Source: Coniella vitis (taxonomy: Eukaryota > Ascomycota > Sordariomycetes > Diaporthales > Schizoparmaceae). Taken from it: DNA of 64,000 bases. Shown here one piece after another: positions 12,219 through 23,957 of the stretch (position 1 is its first letter; the number at the start of each line of letters is the position of its first letter). Where the stretch lies: positions 1,302,001 through 1,366,000 of the forward strand of contig WUJK01000008.1 of assembly GCA_011317545.1 (NCBI GenBank), written 5' to 3'. The notes beneath the pieces were generated by a model. It did no database searches and was not told the DNA's origin. It saw nothing but the letters and a program-made list of their open reading frames with translations. The translations under genes were made by a program, and so were the position numbers.

Positions 12219-12816
12219 TCAGTCCACCGTGACGCCCATCTTGCGCAGCTCCGTCTTTGCCTGTTCGATTTCGCCCATGAGCTCCTTGTGTGCCTCGGGG
12301 CAGTCGTTGAAGGTCAGCACGCCCCAGCCGAGGCGGACGAGAAGGTAAGCGCCGAAGGAAACGAGAGCCCAAAAGGGGAGCTGTTTGTGTTGGTCAGGCA
12401 TGTCAGTCCTATGTTATTCTTCCTCTTGTTTTTGTTGGAGGGAACAGCCTTCCGTGTGGGCTGAGTTCAGTCGCACGTAAGAGGGAAAGGAGGGAGAGAA
12501 GGGGCAATGCGGTTCGGTTGTGGATATCGGTTGGCAACGGGTTCAGATCGCTTCGCGTGGACAATCCAGACTGATGCACCGCGAGGCGCGGATCGGGCAC
12601 AACTCACCACAGGGACAATCTCGGTCTGGACAACCGAGGGCAGGGGGATGAGTTGCAGGTAGAGGGAGAGGTAAAGCTGAAGAAGAAAGGAACAAGCCAA
12701 GCGTTAGTCAACCCATTGATTCTCAGCTGTAGGCCCTGAGGAGATGCGCGTGTATGTATGCGACATACAGAGCTCACGAGGAGCGCAATGGAAACAGTCT
12801 GCTGTGCGCGCGTCAT
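12219..12816 (-). CDS. DPM3: dolichol-phosphate mannosyltransferase subunit 3 (DPM3)
   Basis: Complement of join 12219..12380, 12608..12676, 12769..12816; 92 aa. This is the small ER-membrane subunit that tethers catalytic Dpm1 in the dolichol-phosphate-mannose synthase complex, which supplies mannose for N-glycans, O-mannosylation and GPI anchors. The spliced product starts MTRAQQTVSIALLVSSLYLSL, has two membrane helices and ends in a charged coiled-coil tail (CPEAHKELMGEIEQAKTELRKMGVTVD). The tail and the 92-residue length match the family closely. Donors are GTATGT and GTGAGT, acceptors CAG, and all junctions are phase 0. Because the exons are so short, single-frame ORF searches miss most of the gene. 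The leader just upstream of the ATG is made of tetranucleotide repeats. Confidence 0.95.
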
Positions 12817-12820
12817 CGTT

Positions 12821-12875
12821 GCTTGCTTGCTTGCTTGTTTTGGTTCGTTCGTTCGTTCGTTCGTTTGTTTGTTCG
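12821..12875 (-). repeat. tetranucleotide repeats in the DPM3 leader
   Basis: On the plus strand, GCTT units at 12821-12837 are followed by TTCG/TTTG units at 12844-12875. They end 4 bp before the DPM3 start codon and so probably lie in its 5' UTR, where they read as AAGC and GAAC repeats. Confidence 0.85.
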
Positions 12876-13736
12876 TCTCCGTCGACTTGTCGGGGGGGGT
12901 GTGAGCTGCGCGATGAGTCGAGAGGTATGCCAAGAGAGCTGTTGTCCTCTGGAATTAGTCGTTATTAAGAGTTGAGTCAAAAAGTTAAACTGGGCAAAGG
13001 AGCGACGCGAAGATGCAAGTGTAGTTTTAGAAGTTGACCACTACTACCACTACTACTACAGGAGGCAGATGTGGTTGTTTGTCGCTTGCTCCTGGACCTG
13101 CAAGGGTGCCTGCTCGGTGCAGAGGACACGCATGATCAGCTGCTTGCTGCGAGCGGTGGGGCACGCGTATTCTCACGCGGGGCTTGACTAACTTGACAGG
13201 AACCTGGAACCACTCAGCGGGCCGTGGTGATAATTGGTTATCATTATAGTCTTCAAAACAGCCTCAACACGTGCAGTTTTTAGAGAAATTTGATAGAACT
13301 CTGATTGAAATTTTCTACTTGAATATACGCAGCATAAGTGTTCTGGATAAGATGCGCAGCAAATGCTCTATAATCTGTCATCACTATTCAACTCTGCCTT
13401 CAACGGAAGCCGACTAGCATTCTCAAGATGGATTGTTCTGGAAAGGATTGTAATTGATTATGATTATGGACTATTCTATGATTTGTACATTTTCCCCCTC
13501 ATGTGGTTGAATTCTTACTCAGCCATGTATCATTTTTATACTTGGTTATCATTTCTCATTTCCATGCGCGCTCGCAAACCCAGTTTAGCTGACATTATGC
13601 TGCGTTATTTCGGACGAAAGTGCAAACTTTGTAACGTTTCTGCGTGATGGCACGAGGATAGACAGGCAAGTTCTAATGCGTTATCCGTCCTCCACGGCGC
13701 TGGCGCAGCAGCTAGCGGCGCAATTATAACATCGTT
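12876..13736. other. intergenic, partly AT-rich
   Basis: No supported gene. About 13230-13600 is visibly richer in A+T than its neighbours. That could be a weak repeat-induced point mutation remnant or just an AT-rich spacer. Confidence 0.5.
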
Positions 13737-15625
13737 CTATGCCTCCTTGGTAATCGGATTCTCCTCGTCGCTCGTGCTCGCACTGCCGCTTGAGACGTTG
13801 TTGTCATCCTCTTCATCAGCACCAGCATAGGCATATCGACTGCTCGCCCTGATTTTGGCACCAAACGTCCAAAACAAGAACGGAATACCGCAGCAAGCCA
13901 GCGCAATGAAGAACAAAATCATGCTTGCCCACTGGTAGCCACACGTGGCGTACATTTGCTCGGTAAAGAGCACTACCGCTGCGCCCCAAAAACTGCGAAT
14001 AAAGGTCTTGGCCGCGAGAGCGCTGGCCGCTTGGTGCTGGTAGCTGTCGACGAGGTAGTTGTTGGCGGAGTTGTACAAGAAGATGAAGCCAAACCCGACA
14101 GGAAAGCCGCCAATGGCCGGGCCGATCCAGTGCACATGTGGGTATGACGTCCACGAGAAAATGAGGAGGCCAATAGGAATGAACCAGCAGCTGCACATCA
14201 TGGGGATGAGACGATACTCTGCTGGGGGCTTGCCATTGAAGCGAGCCGTAACCTTGAGGTAGTGCTTGTTCACAAGCGGAGCGCAAAATGCAGAGGCTAC
14301 CACGCCGAGGGCCAGCGGTATCTATGCGAAATCGGTCAGTCATTCATCAAACTGGTAGAAATTCTGATACCAGAGGCAAGACTTACAAACATGAGACCTG
14401 TACTGCCAGCACTCCACCCCTTACCCTCCTGGTAAATAATTGGAAAGGCCACGAAGAACATGTAAAGCAGACCGTAGAGGACCGACATGTAAACCGAGAT
14501 CAGGAAGACAATCAGTTCCAGAAAAAGCAGCTGCAGTGGCCGGACTAGGAAGACCGTCAACCTCTCAGAGAACGGACGGAGGTCTAGATCCTGTTCAGTA
14601 ACATGCAAGTCGGATCCAGTTTCTTTGCGCAGTTTTTCTGCACGCCGGGCTAGGATGATTGGAGCATAGGTCTCTGGAACCGTAAAGGTAATGAGGATCC
14701 AGACAATGAAGGCCAGAATCAACTGGATCCAGTACAGCCATCGCCAACCAGCAGCGTCACTGAGGTATCCGCCAACCAGGGGCCCAACAGCCGGTCCGAT
14801 GAAGGGGGCAGCAGAAAAGGCCGCCATGGGAACACCCCGCTCCTCGTTGCGCCATAGATCTGCCAGCGTACCGCCAACAAGCGTCATGGGCGCAGAGAAC
14901 GCGATTCCGTCGATGGCGCGGCAGACAAGAAGCGTGCCAATATTCTTGGCCAGAGCCTCAGGGATAATAAAGACTACAGCCAGGAGTAAAGTACTGCCAT
15001 ATATGATGCGACGCCCATATATTTCAGACAACGGCGCAAAAATCATGGGGCCAACACCAAAGCCCACAACGAAGACGGTAATTGTGAGCAGCGCAACCTC
15101 GTGGCTGACGTCGAACGTCTCAGCGACACCCGTCAGGTCCGCGGTAATGACCGCAGAGGCAAATGCGACAACAAAGCATGTGATGGCAACAACCATGGTG
15201 CAGTACCATTTGTACAGCTTGGACCAGTTCTTTGGATTTCCTGGGTCGTCAGGTATGAAGGTCACGAGCTTGTATTCCTTCATCTCGCCATCTGGGCCAA
15301 CCACAGTGGGGCCCTCAATAGCACCGGCTTGGGTTTCGGTGGTGAATTCGTGGAAGTTTGCATTGGCAGATAGCGTCCTGTAAGGCAGAGCTTCCGGGTC
15401 GAGCTCAGGATCACGCGTCATCTCTTTGGAGGGTTGTTGGGTAGATGGGCGACTCGAAGAGCCGGGGCGGGGGTACTGGTGGGCCGAGTCGTGTTGATCG
15501 TGTTCGGGGATAATGGCCTGGTAGGCAGCTCCTGTACCTGGAGAATTGTCGTTACCTGTGCCGGGCAAGGTAGAGGAGGACTTGCGTCCCATATCCTCTT
15601 TTACTGATTGCGATTCGTGGTCCAT
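13737..15625 (-). CDS. MFS multidrug transporter, DHA1 (12-TM) type
   Basis: Complement of join 13737..14321, 14387..15625; 607 aa. Predicted plasma-membrane proton antiporter exporting drugs, toxins or metabolites. A hydrophilic N-terminus of about 120 residues precedes 12 membrane segments. The region PDDPGNPKNWSKLYKW before TM1 is a hallmark of fungal DHA1 exporters. The loop PLSEIYGRRIIY matches the MFS signature between TM2 and TM3, and VGGYLSDAAGWRW is the motif-C and loop region near TM5. The intron (GTAAGT to TAG, 65 nt) is phase 0. An in-frame ATG at 15667 would add 14 residues; I prefer 15625 (MDHESQSVKED), but either is possible. Substrate unknown. The upstream region leads to the GATAAG array and the divergent CFEM gene. 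Confidence 0.92.
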
Positions 15626-18248
15626 AGCAACAGGTTGAAGAACGCTATGGTAGTCTCCGAGACGCACGGCTGGGGCAGAAGGACGTTGCTTGAGGATTCC
15701 ACAACATTATGCCCTGCCCACCCCCTTACTGCAAGTTTTTCGTTTTGCATTTATAGCTGGACACTATGGCAAAGTCTTGTTGGTGTACATCAATACAACG
15801 ACATCTCGCGCTTTCGAGGGCTTACCTCAAACGCGATGCGCGAGGCGTTGCCAAGACGGATGTGAAGAGTGGACCTAGCGGCGCAAAAGGAATCGCTCAG
15901 GCGCCCCCAGTCTGAGGGTCCGGATTCCATAGTAAAGCAGCTGAGCATGCGTGTTGCGGGCTCGCAATTGTTCATAGCATCAACCGCTCCAAGATGTATT
16001 GGTCTGGGTGGTGATTGGTTGCTGTTCGCGGTTTGGCTGGCCATTGCGGCATCGTGACGCGCGAGGCGAAGGGCGGGTGACGAACTTTGGCTGGGCAAGC
16101 GATACTCACGGCTGCCAAGTCGTTGTTCCCTGTCGTTTCACGACTGTGGTACTGGCATAGAGCCATAGCAGTCTATGAACAAGCAAAACCCCCATTGTCA
16201 CGTCGCCCTACGTGCCCGGTGCCATGCTTGCGCAATCATATAATCAACCTGCATATGTCTTGTCAGAAGAGTGCTTTTCGGTCCAAATAATAGCAATGGG
16301 TAATTCCACACTCATTTCTCCACACGTGTTTGCCTTGGGATATGGAGAAGATGGAGTCGTTTGGTTGATCGGCTGTGCATCCCCAGAAGACTGCAATTTC
16401 GGCCCACCGCGTGCGTGTTCTGGTCACACACCAGAGTGGATCGTGGGGGAGGGAGGAAACCTTGTTGCGCGTTCGCTCAAGCGCGAGCTCAGCTGTGGCA
16501 GCATGCAAGAGACACAACAGGTCTGCTATCATACAATGACAGATCTTATCGAAAGTTTCATCAGGCCTGAGCGGTCTGACGGTGGGCGGTAGAAAGTGGC
16601 CAGACTGGCTTAGCGCATCTACTACGTACTCGGTTGCATGGGTACTTGGGAGCATAAGCACGACGGTGAAGCGCGAGAGGCCGAGACGCTGGGAAGGAAT
16701 GCATCGAGTTCAGACGACGAGCTGGCTCGTCAGTCTTGGTTGGGCGTACGGCCAATGTAGAACGGCGCAGGCTCGTTTGAGCAGTAGGTAGGGAAGAGCC
16801 TTGTGAATAATGATTGCATGCTCTTCCAGCGTTCTGGGACGTTGTTTCACGTGAATCAAGCATAACCGAGCCATTATTCTGCGGGGAAGCCGTCCTGTAC
16901 GATCTGCCTGGGGCAAAGAGCAAAGCTGCTGAATGGCTGCGTTCAATCGCGCAGCGAAAGGAGCGAAAAATGTTCATCCTTGTCACCGTGTGTCTATCAG
17001 CACATACACGGCTCGATAAGCTTGATAAGTCTGATAAGCCCGATAAGTCTGATAAGCCCAATAAGTCTGATAAGCAGCAACCCACCACCGGAAATCTAGA
17101 AAGAGCGTCCAACAGCAAATACCAAAGTACACAGATTTCGCGAAGGGCTCCTGCTAAGCACAGCCATCTGTGGTACGTCACGTGCGTCATTCAGTGAACG
17201 AGATTAACAGTGATGCTGCCACAAGATTGGCAAGAGCGAAAGGGCCAAAGACAACAAGCACATTGATACTTGGGTACTTACTTGGTGAATGCAGGTACCC
17301 GTCATCACATTTCTTGTGCCGCACAAGAGTCCTGACGCCGGACCCCTTTGAGTCTCGTGACTGTACGTAGTAACCGTTTCTACAACGATCCATTGTGGGC
17401 TTAGATTCAGGCTCCCCCGAAACGACATCTCAAACGCAATTGTATTGAGATTCCAGGGCCGTTGAAGACTAATAAGCCGTGAGGCCCAAGTGCCGGGGTT
17501 ATATTGTATAACAGCTACTAGCGCGAGGCGGGTCTTCCCGTATAATTAAGCATTTTGGCAGTCTGCAACGGCTGTTAAACCACTCCCGGGATCTACTAAG
17601 TACGTTCTCTTGCGTTTCCAAAGTTGATTCTGAATTTCCAAGGCCGAAAAGCCTTGCACAGCGATATCCTATGTGGATCGGAAGGGATCAAGTTTGCATA
17701 ATTCTGTGGACTGTCAGCTTGATCCTCCTCAATCATATGTAGGATTTGGATCCCTGGAAGCACAGCTTACGCATCTCGTCTGGCTAGAGCCGGTAGGCTG
17801 TCAACGTTCACCGTCTCGTGTCAGCCCTGAGAAAACTATCAATACTTTTGCTGTGTATGTGCCTAGGTAACTCTCTCGTTAATACTATGGCAAACCTCGC
17901 TTACGGTTGCAGTGGGCTTTAGCCTGAGCAATAAGAGCACATGCAGGCCATTGTCGTAAGGACAATGGTGGGCAGTCCGGGGGTGGGGGGTCACGGTTCT
18001 TCCTTCAGCTGAAAGACCAAGATTTCCACTATTCGCCAGCAACCAGGAAAAAAAAGGGCTGCACTCGACAGCAACAAACGATCCTCTGCTCATGCTTCTT
18101 TTCGTCCGATAAAGCTCCTTGCCAACAATAACTTCCTCAGACGATTGGATACAATCGCAAAATACTCCTGTTTGCAGCCGCATCCCCTTTAAACGCGGTA
18201 CTGTCACACCAGCGTCGACAGCGCACTCTTCCTTTACCCCACCCCGAT
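15626..18248. other. long divergent intergenic region with a GATAAG array
   Basis: 2.6 kb between the MFS exporter (-) and the CFEM gene (+). No ORF resembles a known protein. The one structured element is the 9-bp GATAAG tandem array at 17015-17074, listed separately. Confidence 0.6.
17015..17074 (+). promoter_or_regulatory. tandem array of GATAAG motifs (candidate GATA-factor platform)
   Basis: GATAAG occurs at 17015, 17024, 17033, 17042, 17051 and 17069, with a degenerate AATAAG at 17060: seven units spaced exactly 9 bp apart. HGATAR is the core site of fungal GATA regulators of nitrogen (AreA/NIT2), iron (SreA) and light. Regulatory function is inferred from the motif. It could instead be a neutral minisatellite. 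Confidence 0.6.
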
Positions 18249-18920
18249 ATGTACATGCGCAACCTCATCACCGCTGCAGCGGCCTTGTCCGTCGCCTACG
18301 CCCAAACCACGACCACCAGTGCCGCAGCCACAGCCACGACCGACCTCGTCGTTCTCGTCAGCGAGCTGCCATCGTGCGCGTTGAACTGTCTGAGCACAGC
18401 AGCAACTTCCATTGGCTGCGACGCCGCAGACCTGACATGCCTCTGCGGGAAGGCGACTCAGTTTGCAACCGCTATTGGACCTTGCATCCTGTCCAGCAGC
18501 TGTTCCACCGATGAACAGGATGGTCGGTCTGCCCTTATTGTTGTTGAAATTTGTTGAAGAAGAGAAAAAGAAAAAGAAAAGGATCCTGTCGCCCTAAGCC
18601 CTCTGTTGCGGACTGACACTGACTTGCGCTACTTTACAACAGACATGCTCACCGTTGCGGAGGATATCTGCGGCGAGATTAGCACGGAACCGGCATCCGA
18701 AGTTGCTGCCGCTTCGAGTTATGTGGCTGCAGAGATCGCGAGCGAGAGTGCCTCGGCCACTGGAGCCAGTGCTGCGGCTTCTACAACTGCAACGTCCTCG
18801 TCGTCGTCGTCGTCGTCGTCTTCTACAGCCAGCGGTAACCTTGCCACAAAGACAGGTGCACCTGTTGCTGGGTTGGGCATCTTCGGCGCTGCCGCTGCTC
18901 TTGCTGCTCTGGCCCTGTAG
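18249..18920 (+). CDS. CFEM-domain GPI-anchored cell-surface protein
   Basis: Join 18249..18522, 18643..18920; 183 aa. A signal peptide (to about Ala18, AYAQ) is followed by a CFEM domain with the classic eight cysteines: C43, C47, C57, C64, C66, C79, C85 and C101. An Asp lies between the third and fourth Cys (D58 or D61), the region that ligates heme iron in known CFEM proteins. A Ser/Thr/Ala-rich stalk and a hydrophobic C-tail (GAPVAGLGIFGAAAALAALAL) predict a GPI anchor. The eighth Cys comes only from exon 2, which supports the splice, yet the donor is GTCGGT, a weak site. CFEM proteins act in heme/iron capture, wall stability and host interaction; which applies here is unknown. Translation could instead begin at the second ATG (18255). 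Confidence 0.85.
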
Positions 18921-19338
18921 GTCACAGACGGGCTGTGAGCTGTGGCGGAGAAGGACCGTGATGAATAACATGGAACGTTATCAATACAATGGAGCTTGTA
19001 GCGATACGTTGCGGCTCAGTGGACAAATGCTATTACATGATTACGTTCAAGAGACTTGGGATCTTGCATGATTTCAGCTGACAATTATGGCCTTTTATGA
19101 TGGAACGGCAGTAAATGTAAGTGCGGGTCGCAATCATGGCATGGACCTGACTTTTTGTTTTTACAATAATATATCATTGACTTTTGCTGGGTGCACAGAG
19201 AGGATTACTTAGAACAATTCCCATTCTTTCTCGAGAGTGTTTGTACAATCTGCCCATGCCTAAAATGCTTGACGTATACACATGACCGAGGCCCATCTTT
19301 TGTTGCGTACAATGTGTCTTTCTTGTTTTTGACTGCCT
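18921..19338. other. convergent intergenic region
   Basis: The 3' ends of two GPI-protein genes face each other here. Nothing else is recognised. Confidence 0.6.
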
Positions 19339-19872
19339 TTACAGCGCAAAGAATCCAAACAAACCAGCCCCCAGTGCGACAGCAAACGCCATCTTGCTTC
19401 CTTGGGCGGAATCCGCACCCATTGCTGCTGCGCTGCTTGAACTTGTGCTCGAGGCAGACGCGCTACCCGACGCACCCGACGAAGTGGCTGAGCTCGTCCC
19501 ACTAGACTGAGCCACCGTTGTCGACGACTCGGCCGAAACGGGCCCACCAGGATTCACTGAGCCGCTGATCGCAGTCGTGCCGGTCGCCGAGACGACGACG
19601 CCCGTCGCTGTGTCTGTAGTCGTAGTAAGAGCTGTCCCAGAGCCGACAGAGACGGAAGAGGACGCAGCCGTCAGGGTCACGGACCCAGAGCCTGTGGTTC
19701 CTGAGGAGATGATGACGGTGTTTGTGTTTGTGACAGTATCGGTGGCGCTTGCGCTTGATGTGACAGAGGAAAGGGGCGGGACGATATCGCTGCTTTGTGA
19801 TGCTGGAGCCGGGGCGGGGTTGGCAACGGCGAGCGAGGCGGCGGCGGCGGCGAGGAGAAGAGTGGACCTCAT
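19339..19872 (-). CDS. Ser/Thr-rich GPI-anchored wall protein (hypothetical)
   Basis: Single exon, 177 aa. A clean signal peptide (MRSTLLLAAAAASLAVANPA) precedes a body made almost entirely of Ser, Thr, Ala, Gly and Val and free of Cys. A GPI-type C-terminus (SAQGSKMAFAVALGAGLFGFFAL) follows. Such proteins are heavily O-mannosylated and sit in the membrane or wall. No catalytic domain is visible. I chose the ATG at 19872 because it begins the signal peptide; the frame is open further upstream. It is tail-to-tail with the CFEM gene. Confidence 0.8.
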   Translation of the reverse strand: MRSTLLLAAAAASLAVANPAPAPASQSSDIVPPLSSVTSSASATDTVTNTNTVIISSGTTGSGSVTLTAASSSVSVGSGTALTTTTDTATGVVVSATGTTAISGSVNPGGPVSAESSTTVAQSSGTSSATSSGASGSASASSTSSSSAAAMGADSAQGSKMAFAVALGAGLFGFFAL

Positions 19873-21707
19873 GTTGGGTAATTGTTGCTGGCAACGAGTG
19901 GTTGAATGGATGGTTCCGTTTGTTCGTGGTGCGAAGATATTGACAGACGGACAACTTGTATCCTCGAGCACAAGGGTAAGAGTGAAGGGACAGGCTTTGC
20001 TTCTAAGTAAACGACGAATAAAAGTGACTCAGACTGAGAAGGACATTGGGCCAAGATCTTGCTCCAGTGACGGGATCCTTCACGTTATGTATTCGTAGCC
20101 TCTTCCTCTCAGAGGGTCTCTGCTGTGCTGGCTGACCCTTCTCGGGCACGCCATGCCACGCCACTTTTCTCTGCCTCGCGTCACTCTTGTTGAGTCAAAA
20201 TGGCAGGCTACAAATCATTCTTGCGTGGAATCAGCTCGACCATTGCGAGCCTTACATGGAAGCGAGCGCCAAAAAGCAAGGCCCCAGGCCCCATGGCCTC
20301 ATTTTGCACCTTCCAGAAGCCGTTTGGTGCGGACGTGAACACGACACGGCGCGATATCTCGAATGGGCGAGGGGCGGTCTATCAATTGACATCTGGATGG
20401 ATCGCATGGTGGATCGGACGGGGCGCTCTACGTCACAGCACAGTAAAAGTACCAAATGGTATTGACTGTATTAGCACCGAAACTAGCGGAGCCAGGACAG
20501 TGCTATAGTTGAAACTGCCGAAGGCCTAGCGATAACGACGCCCGTCTGATAGGAAATCTGGGGAAGGCGCGGGATAGGCAGTGAATAGCGGGGCGTAGCC
20601 AGCTTGGTCGATCCCTGCCAAGCCAAGGTTTGTGTGGTGGCCGCCTGATCCGGCCTCCTTGTTGTCATGTCTAGGCCCCGTTGTTTTGTTTCTGGTTCTT
20701 TCCCCATGCAAATAAATGCCTTGGGGGTTACAGGACAGCAAGCTGATGAACTGCCTCATCTGCTTATTCGTTCCGCTGCTGCGTTGCATGAGAGTGGGTC
20801 AAGAGCTGATCGGTTCGGGCGCTGCAGTGCATCGCGTTTTCTGTAACAATCTTGGAAGTGTTAAACGCCAGTGTAACGCCAGCCCTCTTCCCCATAGTGA
20901 AGATACCGAAAAGGCCTTGCTCTAGATATGACATGATGATGCGGGCGTCTTGTGTCAGTGTGCAACGGTTGGCTTGCTTGTGTTGTTTTTAGTCAGAGAA
21001 TCTGCAGATGGCTTAGAAGAGGGATATACCCGCAGGCCCGGTAGGTGTACATAGTAGCAGAGAGGCCCACCAAGTACAGGCGGATGAGGGTTTCTGCCTC
21101 GTTTTCTCAGAGTGAGCGCGTGACTTGCTGCCCAAATGTTGTTGATTTTGTTCGTGTGCATGCCTTACACAGTGATTGGTGCCAATGATCATCAGACAAA
21201 ACAACAAGCGCCTTGCTGAGTGTCCGCGAACGGTTCAATTTCGCTCTTGAAGGCTCAACAGAAGCCATCATGCTTGCATTTCCATCCACATGAGATCGGA
21301 GTTTTGCCCAGTTTGCCATCTTCGTATTCCCACGCCGCTGCAGCTGGAATCCTGATCTGCGGTATGCTGATCCTCAACATCAATCCAAAACGTACAGCCA
21401 AGAGCTGAGTGGCTGAGAGGCCTAGTGTCTGATCATAGAGCACGCGACCTCCGTTAGAGGTGAGTATTATGCATACCATCATGCCTTTTTAGGTATTTGC
21501 TTCCAGCCAGTCAGACTTCTCGTCACGGCCCAACACTCACGGTGTGATGCATCCGTTTTCGCCGTGTGTAATTGGGTAGTTTTTAATAATATATTTGGTA
21601 ATAGGTCGTTAGGAGACATCATTCAAACGTGTAAATCTGCAAGCCGAGTCCCTTCATGGACGCAATACTGGTCACGCTATCGGTACTCAAGATATATTCG
21701 AGCCTCT
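19873..21707. other. intergenic, no supported gene
   Basis: Several overlapping open frames of 60-100 codons occur near 20150-20500, but none shows a domain or splice structure. Probable promoter of the GPI gene at the left end. Confidence 0.5.
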
Positions 21708-23094
21708 TCATGGAAAAGTTCCCTCAGGCAGGAATATCCTCAACTTCTCATCCAACCACTCCAAATCCACCTTGCTGGTCCCCGGCCCCCCAGCCCTGTG
21801 TCCGATTAGCAAAGCCATTATGGAGCAGTAGCCACGAACCCGCCAACCGTCTCAGTAGATATACAAGGGTAACCATCAAGAGAGAGAGAGAGAGATACTG
21901 ACCAGTGACCCCATATCGAAGGGAAAGCGATACACTTGCCCACCCCTTCTCTCATGTTCGCAACCTCGAACTCTGAGTCTTCGGGCGGGAAGTATAGGTC
22001 TGTCTTGCTGGGGAGAACCAGCGTTTTGGCCTTGATGGCTTGCATGGACGCCTCAAAGTCTCCATTGTAGGGCTCCTGCGCAGAGCAATCGCCGGCCTGC
22101 CAGGTATGCAGCATGACAAGCATATTCTCAGGGTCTGCCTCGCCAGAGTTTTCCCAAAAACGTCTTAGTAGAGCTTATTTTGCGTAGACAAATTGGGGGA
22201 AAATGCATCGATGGGGGCAAAGCATAGAAGAAAATAGAACAAACCTTTGGATAATGCCCATGTCTCCCAGAAATCAACCATAAACTCCTCCAGCCCGTTG
22301 AACCCCAACTTCTCATACACTTTTTCGCGATAAAATGCCTGGCTGAACCCCCAACCGGCATACACCCGCCCCAGAGCCTTCAGCCCATTCTCCCTCTCCT
22401 CGGCAGTCCACGCCCTGTATCCCTCTCCTTCACTGCCCTCACCTGCTCCTCGCTTCTTCTTCGCCTCACCCGCACAAACACCCCCCGAGCTAGCCCCCTT
22501 GGCCGCCAACAACGCACTCTTGACCCCTTCCAAAAAGACGCGATTATGCACACTTGTCTTGGCCGCTCCACAGAATGGGATCCCCAAGTCCATGAAATCA
22601 GGGTACTGCGTCAGCCACTGGTATGTCTGCCCGGCGCCCATACTCCAGCCCAGCACGGCGCGCGCATGCGTTATTCCCAGTCCTTGCGTGACGAGTTCGT
22701 ACTGTGCTGTGACATTGTCGCTGAAGGTGATGTCTGGGAAGGGCTGTCGCCGTGCTTTGCCTGGCGGCTGGGTATCAGAACCAGAACCGGAACCAGATGC
22801 GGGCGTTGAGCCTGGCCCAACGACATGGGGCATGTTCGAAGGACTCGACGATTGCCCATTGCCAAAGAGCGCCGGCACGACGATAAAGTACGTCTCGGGA
22901 CTGAGCGCCTTGTCAAGGCCAATGAGCCACTCGTTATCCGAGATGAGGCCAGAGTACCAGGTTGGGTAGATGATGGCGGGCAGCGCGGGGTCGCCGTAGG
23001 TCTTGTAGGCGAGAAAGGCCTGTGGGAGAACCTGGCCTGAGACGAGGGGGAAGTCGCCGAGGGGGTATGTTTTGATTTCCGGGTCGGTGGACAT
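21708..23094 (-). CDS. alpha/beta hydrolase, MetX (homoserine O-acetyltransferase)-like
   Basis: Complement of join 21708..21795, 21903..22134, 22245..23094; 389 aa. The catalytic triad is visible: nucleophile Ser151 in GWSMGAGQ, Asp329 in SKTDLYFP, and His360 in IWGHWAGGPG. The Trp-Ala-Gly-Gly part of that last motif appears only when exon 3 is joined (donor GTCAGT, acceptor CAG), a strong check on the model. The first intron is GTTTGT to CAG. A Gly/Ser insert (about residues 93-117) and a Lys/Gly/Glu-rich insert (about 205-225) interrupt the fold. Fungal relatives include homoserine acetyltransferases and secondary-metabolite hydrolases, so the substrate is open. An ATG at 23127 would add 11 residues. 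The gene is divergent from the NAD(P)-binding gene. Confidence 0.88.
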
Positions 23095-23957
23095 GGTCGC
23101 GTGTCTTGCTGCTTTCTTTGCTTGCACAGTGACGAAGAGTCTAGATTTTAATCATCACAACAGCGACCTTGTTGGAGCCTACGTTCGTGCGGCGGTAGTG
23201 AAATCGCATGTATGCCTATCTGGGTAGGTAGTCCAAGGCTTCTGTCTACTGGCGTTGGCCGCTTCTAAGCGCTCCGTCGAGGTGCGGGGCTTCAGCGATA
23301 AGACAACCTGAATCCCATCGGTTTCTGTTCTGTGGCAGCACTACGATAAGACGTCCGGCGAGAAACGAAAGTGGGCGTTGGCTGAATGCATGATGCAGCT
23401 GAAGTTCAAATACTATAGTACATTTGTAGTATGTAGTCGAGTTGAGAAGCGCACAATAAAATACTTGCAGACTTAAACAATCGAGGTGGATGGATGTTTC
23501 TTCCCAACCCCATCGAGTGAGCCTCCCAATTTCTCAACGACTCTCAGTTGAAGGCCGATTGTGCTCAAAGTGATGGCAGCCTGCAATGGAGAATCCCTAA
23601 TGCATATCTAATGAGTCGACATGAACGCTGGTCGTGAAAGGCAATTTAGACACTTAGGACACACACCGGCGCGTATCAGTATAATGGATCAAGTCATCAA
23701 TCACTACATCACTGTATAACGCGGATTTGACGCAACCTTAGCTCCTTAGCGGCGGGATGACAAGCCGACTTCAAGTGCCCGTTTCCGTTGCAATGAGACC
23801 GAAATCCGCCTGCTGCGCGGCCTACCACACACGTCTCGCTGTGTATCAAGAAGCGGAGGCACACATAAATATGGAACATCCAAGCCCAACCGTTAGCGCT
23901 CTGGTCACAGTTGTCGACGCAAATACAAACCTGTAAACGAGACGGCTCTGCGGCATT
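23095..23957. other. divergent intergenic promoter region
   Basis: 863 bp between the divergent alpha/beta hydrolase and NAD(P)-binding genes. It probably holds both promoters. No gene seen. Confidence 0.6.

Noticed and set aside
13230..13600. RIP-degraded transposon
   Set aside because: The AT-rich patch is short and shows no transposase or reverse-transcriptase remnant or terminal repeats, so the evidence is too thin.
14691..15383. 230-codon plus-strand frame inside the MFS gene
   Set aside because: Antisense shadow of membrane-helix codons; no independent evidence.
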